From Actinomycetota bacterium (lineage in GTDB: Bacteria; Actinomycetota; Thermoleophilia; Miltoncostaeales; Miltoncostaeaceae): a DNA stretch of 45,843 nucleotides. The notes beneath the pieces are model-generated. The model ran no database searches. It saw only the letters and a list, made by a program, of their open reading frames with translations, and was not told the origin of the DNA. Positions 1-7,709 of the stretch are shown here, piece after piece. The position numbers were made by a program, and so were the translations under genes. Position 1 is the first letter of the stretch; each line of letters opens with the position of its first letter. The stretch lies in contig CAUJCX010000054.1 of NCBI GenBank assembly GCA_963169235.1, positions 1 to 45,843 on the forward strand. The letters are read 5' to 3'.

Positions 1-401
1 GGGGATGGGTGCAGGTACTCGTCACGTCGACGGGGGCCGACGGTGGCTTCTCGGCGCACCTGCGCGTCGGGCGCTCCACGTGGGTGCGGGCGCGCACCGC
101 CGACGCCGTCAGTACCGGCGCGCGGGTGTCGGTGCGCGCCCGCGTCGCGTTGCGCCGGTCGGGGACGCACCTGCGCGCACGCCTCGTTCCGGTGTCTGCC
201 GGTGCGACGGTGGTGCTGCAACGGCTGGACCTCGATCGCTACCGCTGGCATGCCGTCGGCGTCGGGCGCACCGACCGCGGCGGTGCCGCGATGCTGACCA
301 CACCGCGCCCGGGCGTGTACCGGGTGGTGGTGCCCCGGCCCGGTGCGGGTCTCGACGCGGCCACGTCCCGGACGGTCGGCATGCCCGCGCACCGGGGGTG
401 A
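1..401 (+). CDS. Secreted/surface protein, C-terminal fragment (5' end outside window)
   Basis: The reading frame is open to the left edge and ends at TGA 399-401, so only about 132 C-terminal residues are visible. The sequence has alternating hydrophobic and Arg/Thr residues typical of a beta-sandwich. It includes a VVLQRLDLDRYRWHAV stretch and then a PGVYRVVVP stretch before the end. Many extracytoplasmic actinobacterial proteins end this way, with Ig-like or fibronectin-like repeats. No catalytic motif is present in the visible part, so the function of the full protein cannot be told. A GTG at 9-11 could be mistaken for a start but it has no ribosome-binding site and the frame continues upstream. 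It converges with the response regulator that ends at 438. Confidence 0.6.
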   Translation, partial: GWVQVLVTSTGADGGFSAHLRVGRSTWVRARTADAVSTGARVSVRARVALRRSGTHLRARLVPVSAGATVVLQRLDLDRYRWHAVGVGRTDRGGAAMLTTPRPGVYRVVVPRPGAGLDAATSRTVGMPAHRG

Positions 402-437
402 CGACCCGCGTCGCGCCCGGTTGGGTCGCGGGCCGCG

Positions 438-1115
438 TCAGTGCGTGGAAGGCCACCTCGGCGCTGAGGAGGTCCCGGGCCGCTCCTCGAGATACGTCAG
501 CACCGCCCTCACGCGGCGGTGCTCGTTCGCGTCGGGCAACAGGCCCAGCTTCGCGAACACGCTCGAGATGTGGGTCTCGACGGTGCGCTCGGTCAGCCAG
601 AGGCGCCGCGCGACCCCGGCGTTGGTGAGCCCCTGTGCCATCAGGTCGAGCACCTCGCGTTCCCGCGCCGTCAGGCGCGCCATGGGCCCGTCGGTCGGCT
701 GAGCGCTCATCAGGCCGGCGACCGCCTCGGGGTCGAGCGCCGACCCTCCGGCGGCCACGCGCTCGACCGCGTCCACGAAGTCGGCCACGTCCAGCACGCG
801 GTCCTTGAGCATGTACCCGAACGCCCCTCCCGCCACGAGCCCGGCGGGCAGGTGGGTGATGTGCTGGGACAGCAGCAGCACGCCCAGGCGCGGGTGGCGT
901 TCGCGGATGATCGCCGCGGCCTCTACGCCGTCGGACGCGTTGCCCGGGGGCATGCGGATGTCGAGGATCACCACGTCCGGCCGGTGCTCGTCGACGGCCG
1001 CGACGGCAGACGGGCCGTCGCCCGCCATCTCGACGGTGTGATGCCCGAACTCCGCAAGCAGCCGCCGAAGGCCCTCGCGGAACAGCACGGAGTCCTCGCC
1101 TACGACGACGCGCAT
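438..1115 (-). CDS. LuxR/NarL-family response regulator
   Basis: This is a 225-residue two-component response regulator. The N-terminal receiver domain opens with MRVVVGEDSVLF. It carries the acidic pocket (E7, D8) and the phosphoacceptor Asp52 in DVVILDIRMP. The C-terminal LuxR-type helix-turn-helix (about residues 155-205) contains LTAREREVLDLMAQG and the recognition segment TERTVETHISSVF. The ATG at 1115 is chosen because the receiver fold begins exactly there. An upstream extension of the frame is Arg/Gly-rich noise lying over the kinase gene. The start overlaps the end of the histidine kinase by 16 bases, so the two are probably translationally coupled and form a cognate pair. The regulated genes are not visible. 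Confidence 0.93.
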   Translation of the reverse strand: MRVVVGEDSVLFREGLRRLLAEFGHHTVEMAGDGPSAVAAVDEHRPDVVILDIRMPPGNASDGVEAAAIIRERHPRLGVLLLSQHITHLPAGLVAGGAFGYMLKDRVLDVADFVDAVERVAAGGSALDPEAVAGLMSAQPTDGPMARLTAREREVLDLMAQGLTNAGVARRLWLTERTVETHISSVFAKLGLLPDANEHRRVRAVLTYLEERPGTSSAPRWPSTH

Positions 1116-3073
1116 GGCAGCACCGCCCGCAACTCGGTGCCCTTGCCCGGGGGGCTCTGAAGCGTCAGGCGGCCGCCCAGCGCGTGCACGCGGTCGGCCA
1201 GTCCCGCGAGCCCCGAGCCCGGGCGCACCACCGCGCCGCCGCGGCCGTCGTCGCGCACCGAGATCTCCACCTCGCCGCCGTCCTGCAGGACGCCCACGGC
1301 GATGCGCCCGGCCGCGGCGTGCTTGACCGCGTTCGCGACGGCCTCTGCCGCGACGAAGTACGCGACGGTCGTGACGTCGTCGGCCAGGACGCTGGCCTGG
1401 CACTGCACATCGACCGGCACCGCGGTGCGGCGCGTCAGCTCCGCCAGGGCGGGCCCGAGACCATCGTCGAGGCAGCTCGGCCGCAACCCGTGCGCGATCT
1501 GGCGCAGCTCGCTGACCGTCGTGCCGATCTCGGCGATGGCATCATCCAGCAGGTCACCGGCGGGCAGGGCCACCCCGCGCGCCAGCTGGTGCTGCGCGAC
1601 CCGCAGGTTGACCCCCAGCGACACCAGGCGCAGCTGGGCTCCGTCGTGCAGGTCACGCTCTAGTCGGCGCCGCTCCTCGTAGGACGCGGCCATGAGGCGC
1701 GCGCGGCTGGCGTCGACCTCCCGCAGCAGCCGGCGCGACTCGGTGCGCAGCCGCACGGAGTCGAGCAGCAGCGCGGCGGCATCCGACACCGTCCGGGAGA
1801 CCGGCACGCCCTCCGGCGACGGGGAGAGCGCCGCGACCGGTGCGTCACCCAGGGCGACGCGCGACCAGTCGTCGCCGGGGGACACCGGCGCGCCCGCCGC
1901 GTCCACCCAGCCGTCGCCGTGACGGTCGGCGTAGGCGACCACCAGCGCGGGATGGTGGCAGCCGGCCCGCAGCACGCCCTCGACGCCCTCGGGCTCGGCC
2001 TCGCCCCGGCGGACCAGGTCCGAGAAGCGCGCGAGCGCGTCCACGGCGCGCGTCTCGGCGGGCAGCAGCGCGCGCCGCATCCTCGGCCTCAGCCACGCGC
2101 GGGCCGGCGCCAGGCACGCCGCGCACGCGGCCGCCCCGAGGGCGGCGGGGACCACGGAGTCGTCGGCCACGAGCGAGCCCACCACGGCGCTGACCACGAC
2201 GTACGTCGTCACGGCAAGGAGCGCCAGGGCGACGTACAGCGCCGTTCCGACGAACGCCCGGTCGGCGTCGAACAGCCGGAAACGCATCATCCCCATGAGG
2301 GTGGCGCCGTGGATGCCGACGAACATCACCATCAGCCCGATCACGGCCAGGTCGGGACCGTCCAGCAGCAGGTAGCTGACCCAGCACAGGAACAGCGTGA
2401 TCGGGATGGTCAGGCCCGCGGCCGCCATCCACGTGAGCTGGGCGCGCACCACGGCGGACGGTTCGGAGCGCAGGCGCCGCACCAGGATCACGGCGGCCGC
2501 GATGAGCCCCGCCATGGTCAGGAACGGGAATGCGTGCGCGACGTTGGCCCAGGCGTACTGCCCCCACGGGTGCGGCACACCCTCCAGCGGCGGCGCGTAG
2601 GCCAACGGCGCCACGGCCCCCACGGGCAGGGCCACCAGCGCCAGCGCGGGCAGGCCCCACAGCAGGGTCCGCGCCACGCGCCCGTCGGCCCGGCCCGTGG
2701 GGAACACCACGCAGAGGCACGCGAACGGCACATACAGCCACATCCAGCCGAACTGCGACAACCCCACCACCTCGGGCGAGCGGGGCACCCACGCGGGCAG
2801 CGCGCTCCATGCCGCCTGGTACGCGTCCATGAAACCCATGATGCTGCTGACCACGCCGTTGGCGCCCAGCAGCGGGCCCACGGGGTTCCCGGGCGCGGTG
2901 CGGGACACGACGTACGCCACCGCCACCGACGCACCCGCCAGCACGGCCGTCACGATCAGCGCGGCCCACGCGTCGCCCGGCAGCCCGGCCGCCCGCGCGA
3001 CCACCGCTGCGGCGGCGACCACGGCCGCCACCGTGACCCCTTCGAGCCGCACGAACATGGGAGCCTGGCGCAT
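1100..3073 (-). CDS. Membrane sensor histidine kinase, HisKA_3 (NarL/DesK-like) type
   Basis: The protein has 657 residues from the ATG at 3073. The N-terminal half is highly hydrophobic, with around eight predicted membrane segments. A linker follows, with a coiled-coil-like stretch and the HisKA_3 dimerisation box around ERDLHDGAQ, where His476 is the expected phosphorylation site. The C-terminal HATPase_c domain has a N box (EAVANAVKHA), a DDGRGG box and a GSGLAGLADRV box. Kinases of this class phosphorylate LuxR-type regulators, and one follows with a 16-base overlap. A GTG at 3121 would add 16 Arg-rich residues; neither start has a strong ribosome-binding site, so the N-terminus is uncertain. 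The sensed signal is unknown. A multi-span input region suggests a membrane or lipid-related stimulus, which is inference. Confidence 0.92.
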   Translation of the reverse strand: MRQAPMFVRLEGVTVAAVVAAAAVVARAAGLPGDAWAALIVTAVLAGASVAVAYVVSRTAPGNPVGPLLGANGVVSSIMGFMDAYQAAWSALPAWVPRSPEVVGLSQFGWMWLYVPFACLCVVFPTGRADGRVARTLLWGLPALALVALPVGAVAPLAYAPPLEGVPHPWGQYAWANVAHAFPFLTMAGLIAAAVILVRRLRSEPSAVVRAQLTWMAAAGLTIPITLFLCWVSYLLLDGPDLAVIGLMVMFVGIHGATLMGMMRFRLFDADRAFVGTALYVALALLAVTTYVVVSAVVGSLVADDSVVPAALGAAACAACLAPARAWLRPRMRRALLPAETRAVDALARFSDLVRRGEAEPEGVEGVLRAGCHHPALVVAYADRHGDGWVDAAGAPVSPGDDWSRVALGDAPVAALSPSPEGVPVSRTVSDAAALLLDSVRLRTESRRLLREVDASRARLMAASYEERRRLERDLHDGAQLRLVSLGVNLRVAQHQLARGVALPAGDLLDDAIAEIGTTVSELRQIAHGLRPSCLDDGLGPALAELTRRTAVPVDVQCQASVLADDVTTVAYFVAAEAVANAVKHAAAGRIAVGVLQDGGEVEISVRDDGRGGAVVRPGSGLAGLADRVHALGGRLTLQSPPGKGTELRAVLPCASS

Positions 3074-3139
3074 GCGCTGACGATAGGACTCCCGACCCCG
3101 CCGGACCACCCGTGCCACCACGGATGTGGCACGCCGGGA

Positions 3140-3802
3140 TCAGGCAGGCGGCATCGCGCGCACCAGATCTGGGGTGAGGCCGGCGATGCGGTCGACGATC
3201 AGGTGGCAGCGCTCCACCACCGCCGGGTCGGGCGGGTAGTCCGGGTTGGGGACGGCCACCACGCGCATGCCGGCGTCCAACGCCGAGCGCAGGCCGGCGG
3301 TGGAGTCCTCCACGGCGACGCATGCGGCGGGATCGTGTCCCAGGCGGCGGGCCGCCTCCACGTACACGTCCGGGAACGGCTTGCCGCGCGCCACCTCCTC
3401 GGAGGCGACGTACTGCGGCAGCACGTCGCCGAGGCCGCCCAGGTCGATCATGGCGGCGATGATCTCGCGGTTGGACGACGACGCGATGGCGCACGGGTAC
3501 TCCCGCGCCATGCGGCGCACGGCGGCGACGGCGCCGGGCAGAAACGGCGGCTCGGCCCGGTAGCGCTCAAGCAGGCGGGCCACCACCTCGTCGCGGATCT
3601 CGTCCGGCGTCATCGGCACGCCCAGCTCGGCGTGCATGTAGCCGGTCCACTCGGGCGAGCTCATGCCCATCATGTCGGTGTGGGCGCGGTCGGTCCACCG
3701 CCCGCCCCGCGCGCGGGCGAGGTCCTCGCGCACGCGGTCCCAGACGTGCTCCGTCTCGGCCAGCGTGCCGTCCATGTCGAAGATGACCGCGGCGACGTCC
3801 AC
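3140..3802 (-). CDS. HAD-superfamily hydrolase, beta-phosphoglucomutase/phosphatase-like
   Basis: The protein has 220 residues. HAD motif I is FDMDGTL near the N-terminus with nucleophile Asp9 and acid/base Asp11. The SSS of the IASSSNR segment fits motif II. A KPFPDVYVEAARRLG segment supplies the motif III lysine, and VEDSTAGLRSALDAGM is motif IV. The helical cap after motif I (roughly residues 15-85) places it in the subclass of sugar-phosphate phosphatases and beta-phosphoglucomutases. The substrate cannot be told from sequence. The GTG start at 3802 lies six bases downstream of TAGGCT (a -10-like box that also contains the upstream gene's stop codon), so it may be expressed from its own leaderless transcript as well as by read-through. 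Confidence 0.9.
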   Translation of the reverse strand: MDVAAVIFDMDGTLAETEHVWDRVREDLARARGGRWTDRAHTDMMGMSSPEWTGYMHAELGVPMTPDEIRDEVVARLLERYRAEPPFLPGAVAAVRRMAREYPCAIASSSNREIIAAMIDLGGLGDVLPQYVASEEVARGKPFPDVYVEAARRLGHDPAACVAVEDSTAGLRSALDAGMRVVAVPNPDYPPDPAVVERCHLIVDRIAGLTPDLVRAMPPA

Positions 3803-3808
3803 CGCGCG

Positions 3809-3814
3809 AGCCTA
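3809..3814 (-). promoter_or_regulatory. Candidate -10 box of a leaderless promoter for the HAD gene
   Basis: Read on the minus strand the box is TAGGCT, followed by exactly six bases and the GTG start at 3802. It overlaps the TAG stop of the oxidoreductase gene. TAnnnT six to seven bases before a start codon is the usual geometry of leaderless actinobacterial transcripts. The same geometry recurs at 22807, 36152 and 38653. Confidence 0.4.
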
Positions 3815-4786
3815 GCGACCGGGGCCGTCCCCGGCGGGGAGGGTGAGCACCACGTTGCCGCGCTTGTGACCGCCGTCCACGATGCGGTGCGCGGCGACGA
3901 CGTCGGCCAGCGGCAGCGTGCGGTCGACCACGGCCCGCAGCTCGCCGCGCGCGGCGCGCTGCAGCAGCCACTGGACGTCGGCGAGGCGCTCGGGCGCGCC
4001 GCCCCTCACCACGCGGCTGCGTGGCACGACGAGCTGCGCCAGCGTGGGGACGGCCAGTAGCAGCAGGCCTGCCGGAGCCAGCAACGCCGTGCCCTCGGCG
4101 ATGGAGAGGTTGCCGACGGCATCGAGCACCACGTCGTACCGGCCTCCCGATCCGGCCAGCGGCTGGCGGGCGTAGTCGATGACGTGGTCGGCACCGAGTG
4201 ACCGCACCAGCGCCGCGTTGCCGCCGCTGCAGACCGCCGTGACGGTCGCCCCGAAGTACTTCGCGATCTGCACGGCGTTCGTCCCGACCGCCCCGGACGC
4301 GCCGTTGACCACCACGTGCATGCCCGGGGCGACCCGTCCTCGGTCGCGCAGGAACCACAGCGCCGTCACGCCGCCGAAGAGCATCGCGGCGGCGTCGACG
4401 TCGGTCACGTCGTCCGGGATGCGGGCAACCGCTCCGTTCTCGGCCGCCAGCACGTACTCGGCGTGGGCGCCACCCAGCCCGTCCGTCAGGCCGCACACCC
4501 GGTCCCCCGCGGAGTGGACCACGACGCCGGCGCCCACCGCCGCGACCTCACCCGCGTAGCTGCCTCCCAGCACGGTGGCGCGCGGGCGCCGTACGCCCAG
4601 GGCGAGGCGTGGCAGGTGGCCGAAGCCCTTCGGGAAGCGGGCCCCGCGGATGCGGGCGTCGGCCACCGTGACCGGAGTCGCCGCCACCCGCACCAGTACC
4701 TGACCGGGACCGGGCGTGGGCAGCGGCACATCGCGCACCACGACGACGTCGGGCGGTCCGTACCGGTCGGCGCACGCCGCGAGCAT
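3812..4786 (-). CDS. Medium-chain dehydrogenase/reductase, quinone oxidoreductase-like
   Basis: This 324-residue NAD(P)-dependent oxidoreductase has a GroES-like N-terminal half and a Rossmann C-terminal half. PTPGPGQVLVRVAAT and AGEVAAVGAGV belong to the GroES-like part. The nucleotide-binding turn is in NGASGAVGTNAVQIAK, followed by GADHVIDY. The cysteines and histidines that bind zinc in alcohol dehydrogenases are not evident, so it is probably a zinc-free quinone-oxidoreductase-type enzyme. The start is set at the second of two close ATGs (4786) because GGAGG at 4793-4797 lies six bases before it but abuts the first ATG at 4792. It is transcribed divergently from lon, and a 7-bp inverted repeat lies in the shared upstream region. 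Its substrate is unknown. Confidence 0.9.
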   Translation of the reverse strand: MLAACADRYGPPDVVVVRDVPLPTPGPGQVLVRVAATPVTVADARIRGARFPKGFGHLPRLALGVRRPRATVLGGSYAGEVAAVGAGVVVHSAGDRVCGLTDGLGGAHAEYVLAAENGAVARIPDDVTDVDAAAMLFGGVTALWFLRDRGRVAPGMHVVVNGASGAVGTNAVQIAKYFGATVTAVCSGGNAALVRSLGADHVIDYARQPLAGSGGRYDVVLDAVGNLSIAEGTALLAPAGLLLLAVPTLAQLVVPRSRVVRGGAPERLADVQWLLQRAARGELRAVVDRTLPLADVVAAHRIVDGGHKRGNVVLTLPAGDGPGR

Positions 4787-4842
4787 TCGCATCCTCCGAG
4801 GCGGGGTGGGTCGCGGCCGAACCTACGGATCATGGGAGCGCG

Positions 4843-4867
4843 GAGGGTTAAGCGCTCGTCAACCCTC
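4843..4867. repeat. Inverted repeat GAGGGTT-N11-AACCCTC in the divergent region
   Basis: Two perfect 7-base arms (4843-4849 and 4861-4867) are separated by 11 bases that include AGCGCT. The 18-bp arm spacing fits a protein dimer binding two turns apart on one DNA face. It lies about 57 bases upstream of the MDR start and just upstream of the lon promoter, so it could serve either gene. Confidence 0.45.
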
Positions 4868-4890
4868 GGCCCGTCGCCTTCATCTCAGCC

Positions 4891-4919
4891 TTGACGACTC
4901 AAGTTACCCAGCGTAACCT
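4891..4919 (+). promoter_or_regulatory. Candidate lon promoter (TTGACG-N17-TAACCT)
   Basis: TTGACG at 4891-4896 and TAACCT at 4914-4919 are separated by 17 bases, a good fit to a housekeeping sigma factor. The -35 lies in CTTGA-N4-TCAAG (4890-4903), whose right half ACTCAAG is a perfect HspR half-site, but the spacing is not that of a standard HspR site. The first GTTAC-N5-GTAAC palindrome fills the spacer, so a bound repressor would block polymerase. Confidence 0.5.
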
Positions 4920-4944
4920 CCGACAACTGGTTACGCACCGTAAC
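4903..4944. promoter_or_regulatory. Twin GTTAC-N5-GTAAC operators upstream of lon
   Basis: Two perfect palindromes occur at 4903-4917 (spacer CCAGC) and 4930-4944 (spacer GCACC), 27 bases centre to centre. The second extends to six-base arms, GGTTAC and GTAACC. One sits between the -35 and -10 boxes and the other covers the probable transcription start region, the layout of a cooperative repressor. The binding protein is unknown. The HxlR regulator just downstream of lon is one candidate, but this is only inference from position. Confidence 0.6.
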
Positions 4945-4970
4945 CGTCTCCGTTCGAAAGGCACCGCTCC

Positions 4971-7313
4971 ATGGATCGTTCCGACCACCCGACGCATCTT
5001 CCCCTGCTTCCCCTTGAGGAAGCCGTGCTTCTGCCGGGCATGTCGGTGACCGCGCCGCTCGTGGGTGACGAGCAGACCGCGGCCGTCGACCACGCGCTGG
5101 AGCACACCGACGGCATGCTGGTGAGCGTCCCCCACATCGACGGCGCGTTCACGCCGTTGGGCGTCGTCGCCACCATCACCGGCCAGATCGCACTGCCCGA
5201 CGGCAGCCGCGGCGTGTCCATCGAGGCGCTCCACCGGGCCGAGCTGGGCCAGGCGACCGAGCGCGGCGACACGCTGGTGGTGCCCGTCACCCCCATCCTC
5301 GACCCCGACGACGTGTCCGAGCGCGCGCACGAGCTGGCGGCCGAGTACCGCGCGGTCGTGGGCGAGGTGGCCGCCACCAGGGGCGACGGTGGCCGCGTCA
5401 GCGCGTTCCTGCGCGCCATCGACCACCCCGGCCGCCTGGCCGACACGGTGGGCTACGCCCCCGAGGTGGACGCCACCCGCAAGGCCGGCGTGCTGGCCGC
5501 GGTCGACATCGAGGCCCGCCTCGAGGCCGCCATCGCAGCCCAGCGCGAGCGCCTGGCCGAGCTGCACCTGCGCAAGCGAATCCGCGAGGACGTCAGCGAG
5601 AACCTGGAGCGCACCCAGAAGGAGGCGATCCTCCGCCGCCAGATGGACGCGATCCGCAAGGAGCTCGACGAGACCAACGACGAGTCGGCCGACGACTGGC
5701 GCCGGCGCATCGCCGAGTCGGGCATGCCCGAGGCCGCCCGCAAGGAGGCCGACCGCGAGCTGGCCCGCCTGGAGCGCATGGGCGACGGCGCCGAGGCCGG
5801 CATGATCCGCACGTACCTCGAGTGGATGGTGTCGCTGCCGTGGGACAAGCGCTCGGACGACACGCTGGACGTCGCCGAGGCGCGGACGGTGCTGGACGCC
5901 GACCACACGGGCCTGGAGAAGGTGAAGGAGCGCATCCTCGAGTACCTGGCCGTCCGCCGCCTGCGGCGCGACCGTGACATGGGCGACGCGTCCACCGGCG
6001 TGATCCTGGCGCTGGTCGGTCCGCCCGGCGTGGGCAAGACGTCGCTGGGCGAGTCGGTGGCACGCGCCACCGGGCGCGAGTTCGTGCGCATCAGCCTGGG
6101 CGGCATCCGCGACGAGGCGGAGATCCGCGGCCACCGCCGCACGTACGTCGGTGCCCTCCCGGGCCGCTTCGTGCGTGCCCTGCGCGACGCCGGCACCCGC
6201 AACCCCGTCGTGCTGCTGGACGAGCTCGACAAGGTCGGCTCCGACTGGCGCGGCGACCCCAGCTCGGCGCTGCTCGAGGTGCTCGACCCGGCCCAGAACC
6301 ACACGTTCCGCGACCACTACCTGGACGTCGACCTCGACCTGTCGGAGGTGCTGTTCATCGCCACCGCCAACATGGTCGACACCATCCCCGCCCCGCTGCT
6401 CGACCGCATGGAGATCATCCAGCTGGACGGCTACACCGAGGACGAGAAGCGGGCGATCGCGACCGACCACCTGGTGCCGCGCCAGATCGAGCGCAACGGC
6501 CTGCGCGAGGGCGAGGTGACGCTGACGGCCGACGCCATCCGCGCCATCATCGGCGACTACACCCGCGAGGCGGGCGTGCGCACACTCGAGCGGGAGCTGG
6601 GCAAGGTCATCCGCAAGGCGGCCACGCGCGTCGCCGAGGGTGCCACCGACCCCATCACCATCGACGCCGGCGACCTGGTGCCCGCCCTGGGGCGGCCGAA
6701 GGTGCACCACGAGGCGGCCGAGCGCACGGCGACGCCGGGCGTGGCCACCGGCCTGGCCGTCACCGGCACGGGCGGCGACGTGCTGTTCGTCGAGGCCAGC
6801 GAGATGCCCAAGGACGGCGGCGACGGCCTGGTGCTCACCGGCCAGCTGGGCGACGTCATGCGCGAGTCGGCCCGCATCGCGCTGTCGTGGATGCGGGGTC
6901 ACGCGGGCGAGCTGGGCATCGCCGACGACCGCCTCACCGACCGCAGCGTGCACGTGCACGTCCCGGCGGGAGCGATCCCCAAGGACGGGCCGTCGGCGGG
7001 CGTCACCATGGTCACGGCCCTGGCGTCGCTCTACTCGGGCCGCGCCGTGAAGCCCAGCGTCGGCATGACCGGCGAGGTGACGCTGCAGGGGCGGGTGCTC
7101 CCCATCGGCGGGGTCAAGCAGAAGCTGCTGGCCGCGCATCGGGCGGGCCTCACCGAGGTCATCATCCCCGAGCGCAACCGCGGCGACCTGGACGACGTCC
7201 CGGCCGACGTGCTCAAGGACCTCACGGTGCACCCGGTGCTGACCGTGGGCGAGGTGCTCGACCTGGCGCTGGAGCCCGCGTGCAGCCGCCGGGATGCCCT
7301 GGCCTCCGCCTAG
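4971..7313 (+). CDS. lon: ATP-dependent protease Lon (LonA type)
   Basis: The 780-residue protein degrades damaged and regulatory proteins in the cytoplasm, as a hexamer. It shows all LonA parts in order. The N-terminal LON substrate-binding domain starts at LPLLPLEEAVLLPGM. A long helical region contains LRKRIREDVSENLERTQKE. The AAA+ module has Walker A GPPGVGKTS (about 350-358) and Walker B VVLLDELDKV. The C-terminal serine-lysine protease has the catalytic Ser675 in KDGPSAG and Lys716 in GGVKQK. Length matches the family. GAAAGG about ten bases before the ATG serves as ribosome-binding site. The promoter region carries twin palindromes, consistent with stress or repressor control. An HxlR gene follows 30 bases after the stop on the same strand. 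Confidence 0.98.
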   Translation: MDRSDHPTHLPLLPLEEAVLLPGMSVTAPLVGDEQTAAVDHALEHTDGMLVSVPHIDGAFTPLGVVATITGQIALPDGSRGVSIEALHRAELGQATERGDTLVVPVTPILDPDDVSERAHELAAEYRAVVGEVAATRGDGGRVSAFLRAIDHPGRLADTVGYAPEVDATRKAGVLAAVDIEARLEAAIAAQRERLAELHLRKRIREDVSENLERTQKEAILRRQMDAIRKELDETNDESADDWRRRIAESGMPEAARKEADRELARLERMGDGAEAGMIRTYLEWMVSLPWDKRSDDTLDVAEARTVLDADHTGLEKVKERILEYLAVRRLRRDRDMGDASTGVILALVGPPGVGKTSLGESVARATGREFVRISLGGIRDEAEIRGHRRTYVGALPGRFVRALRDAGTRNPVVLLDELDKVGSDWRGDPSSALLEVLDPAQNHTFRDHYLDVDLDLSEVLFIATANMVDTIPAPLLDRMEIIQLDGYTEDEKRAIATDHLVPRQIERNGLREGEVTLTADAIRAIIGDYTREAGVRTLERELGKVIRKAATRVAEGATDPITIDAGDLVPALGRPKVHHEAAERTATPGVATGLAVTGTGGDVLFVEASEMPKDGGDGLVLTGQLGDVMRESARIALSWMRGHAGELGIADDRLTDRSVHVHVPAGAIPKDGPSAGVTMVTALASLYSGRAVKPSVGMTGEVTLQGRVLPIGGVKQKLLAAHRAGLTEVIIPERNRGDLDDVPADVLKDLTVHPVLTVGEVLDLALEPACSRRDALASA

Positions 7314-7343
7314 CCGGCCGGGCGCGTAGGCTGGCGTCCGGTA

Positions 7344-7655
7344 ATGGAATGCGGTGACCACAACCCCGTGTGCAGGCGGTACCAGTCGGCGGCCGAAGTG
7401 CTCGGCCGCCGCTGGAGCCTGGCCGTCATCCGGGTGGCGCTCGACGGGCCCGCCCGGTTCGGCGAGTTCCGGGCCAGCGTCGACGGACTGTCGGCGCGCC
7501 TTCTGGCCGAGCGCCTGCGCGAGCTGGAGGAGTTCGGCGTGTTCGAGCGCCTCCAGGTGGGGCCGCGCACGTTCGAGTACCGCCTGACCCCCAAGGGCGA
7601 GGCGCTCGCCCAGGTCATCTCCGAACTGGAGATGTGGGCGAACGCCTGGGACTAG
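7344..7655 (+). CDS. HxlR-family winged-helix transcriptional regulator
   Basis: This 103-residue protein matches the HxlR/MarR-like fold. The conserved Cys (VCRRYQSAAEVLGRRWSL) sits at the start of the first helix. The phrase RFGEFRASVDGLSARLLAERL is the family signature helix-turn-helix, followed by the wing (RTFEYRLTPKGEAL). HxlR proteins are dimeric repressors or activators, often responsive to aldehydes, quinones or redox state. It follows lon by 30 bases, so it may be co-transcribed. TAGGCT at 7327-7332 could also provide a separate promoter. Its target is not visible; the palindromes upstream of lon are a possibility only. Confidence 0.92.
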   Translation: MECGDHNPVCRRYQSAAEVLGRRWSLAVIRVALDGPARFGEFRASVDGLSARLLAERLRELEEFGVFERLQVGPRTFEYRLTPKGEALAQVISELEMWANAWD

Positions 7656-7668
7656 CCCGTGAGGGGTG

Positions 7669-7699
7669 GCGCGCCGGTGCGGTGATCGCCCCGGCGCGC
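7669..7699. terminator. GC-rich stem-loop between convergent genes
   Basis: GCGCGCCGG (7669-7677) pairs with CCGGCGCGC (7691-7699) across a 13-base loop. It lies between the convergent HxlR and MMPL genes, so it could stop transcription from both sides. There is no T-tract, which is common in high-GC bacteria. Confidence 0.5.
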
Positions 7700-7709
7700 G
7701 CGTCCCCCC

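Noticed and set aside
1919-4060. Long open frame on the plus strand across the kinase, HAD and MDR genes
   Set aside because: It is antisense to three well-supported genes, rich in His, Gly, Arg and Gln with no motif. In DNA this GC-rich, the strand opposite a gene is often open.
4883-4903. Canonical HAIR element upstream of lon
   Set aside because: The half-site ACTCAAG is perfect but the position seven bases away matches CTTGAGT at only three of seven.
4899-7361. 820-codon open frame opposite lon
   Set aside because: It lies exactly over lon in the mirror frame, has low-complexity composition and covers the lon promoter.
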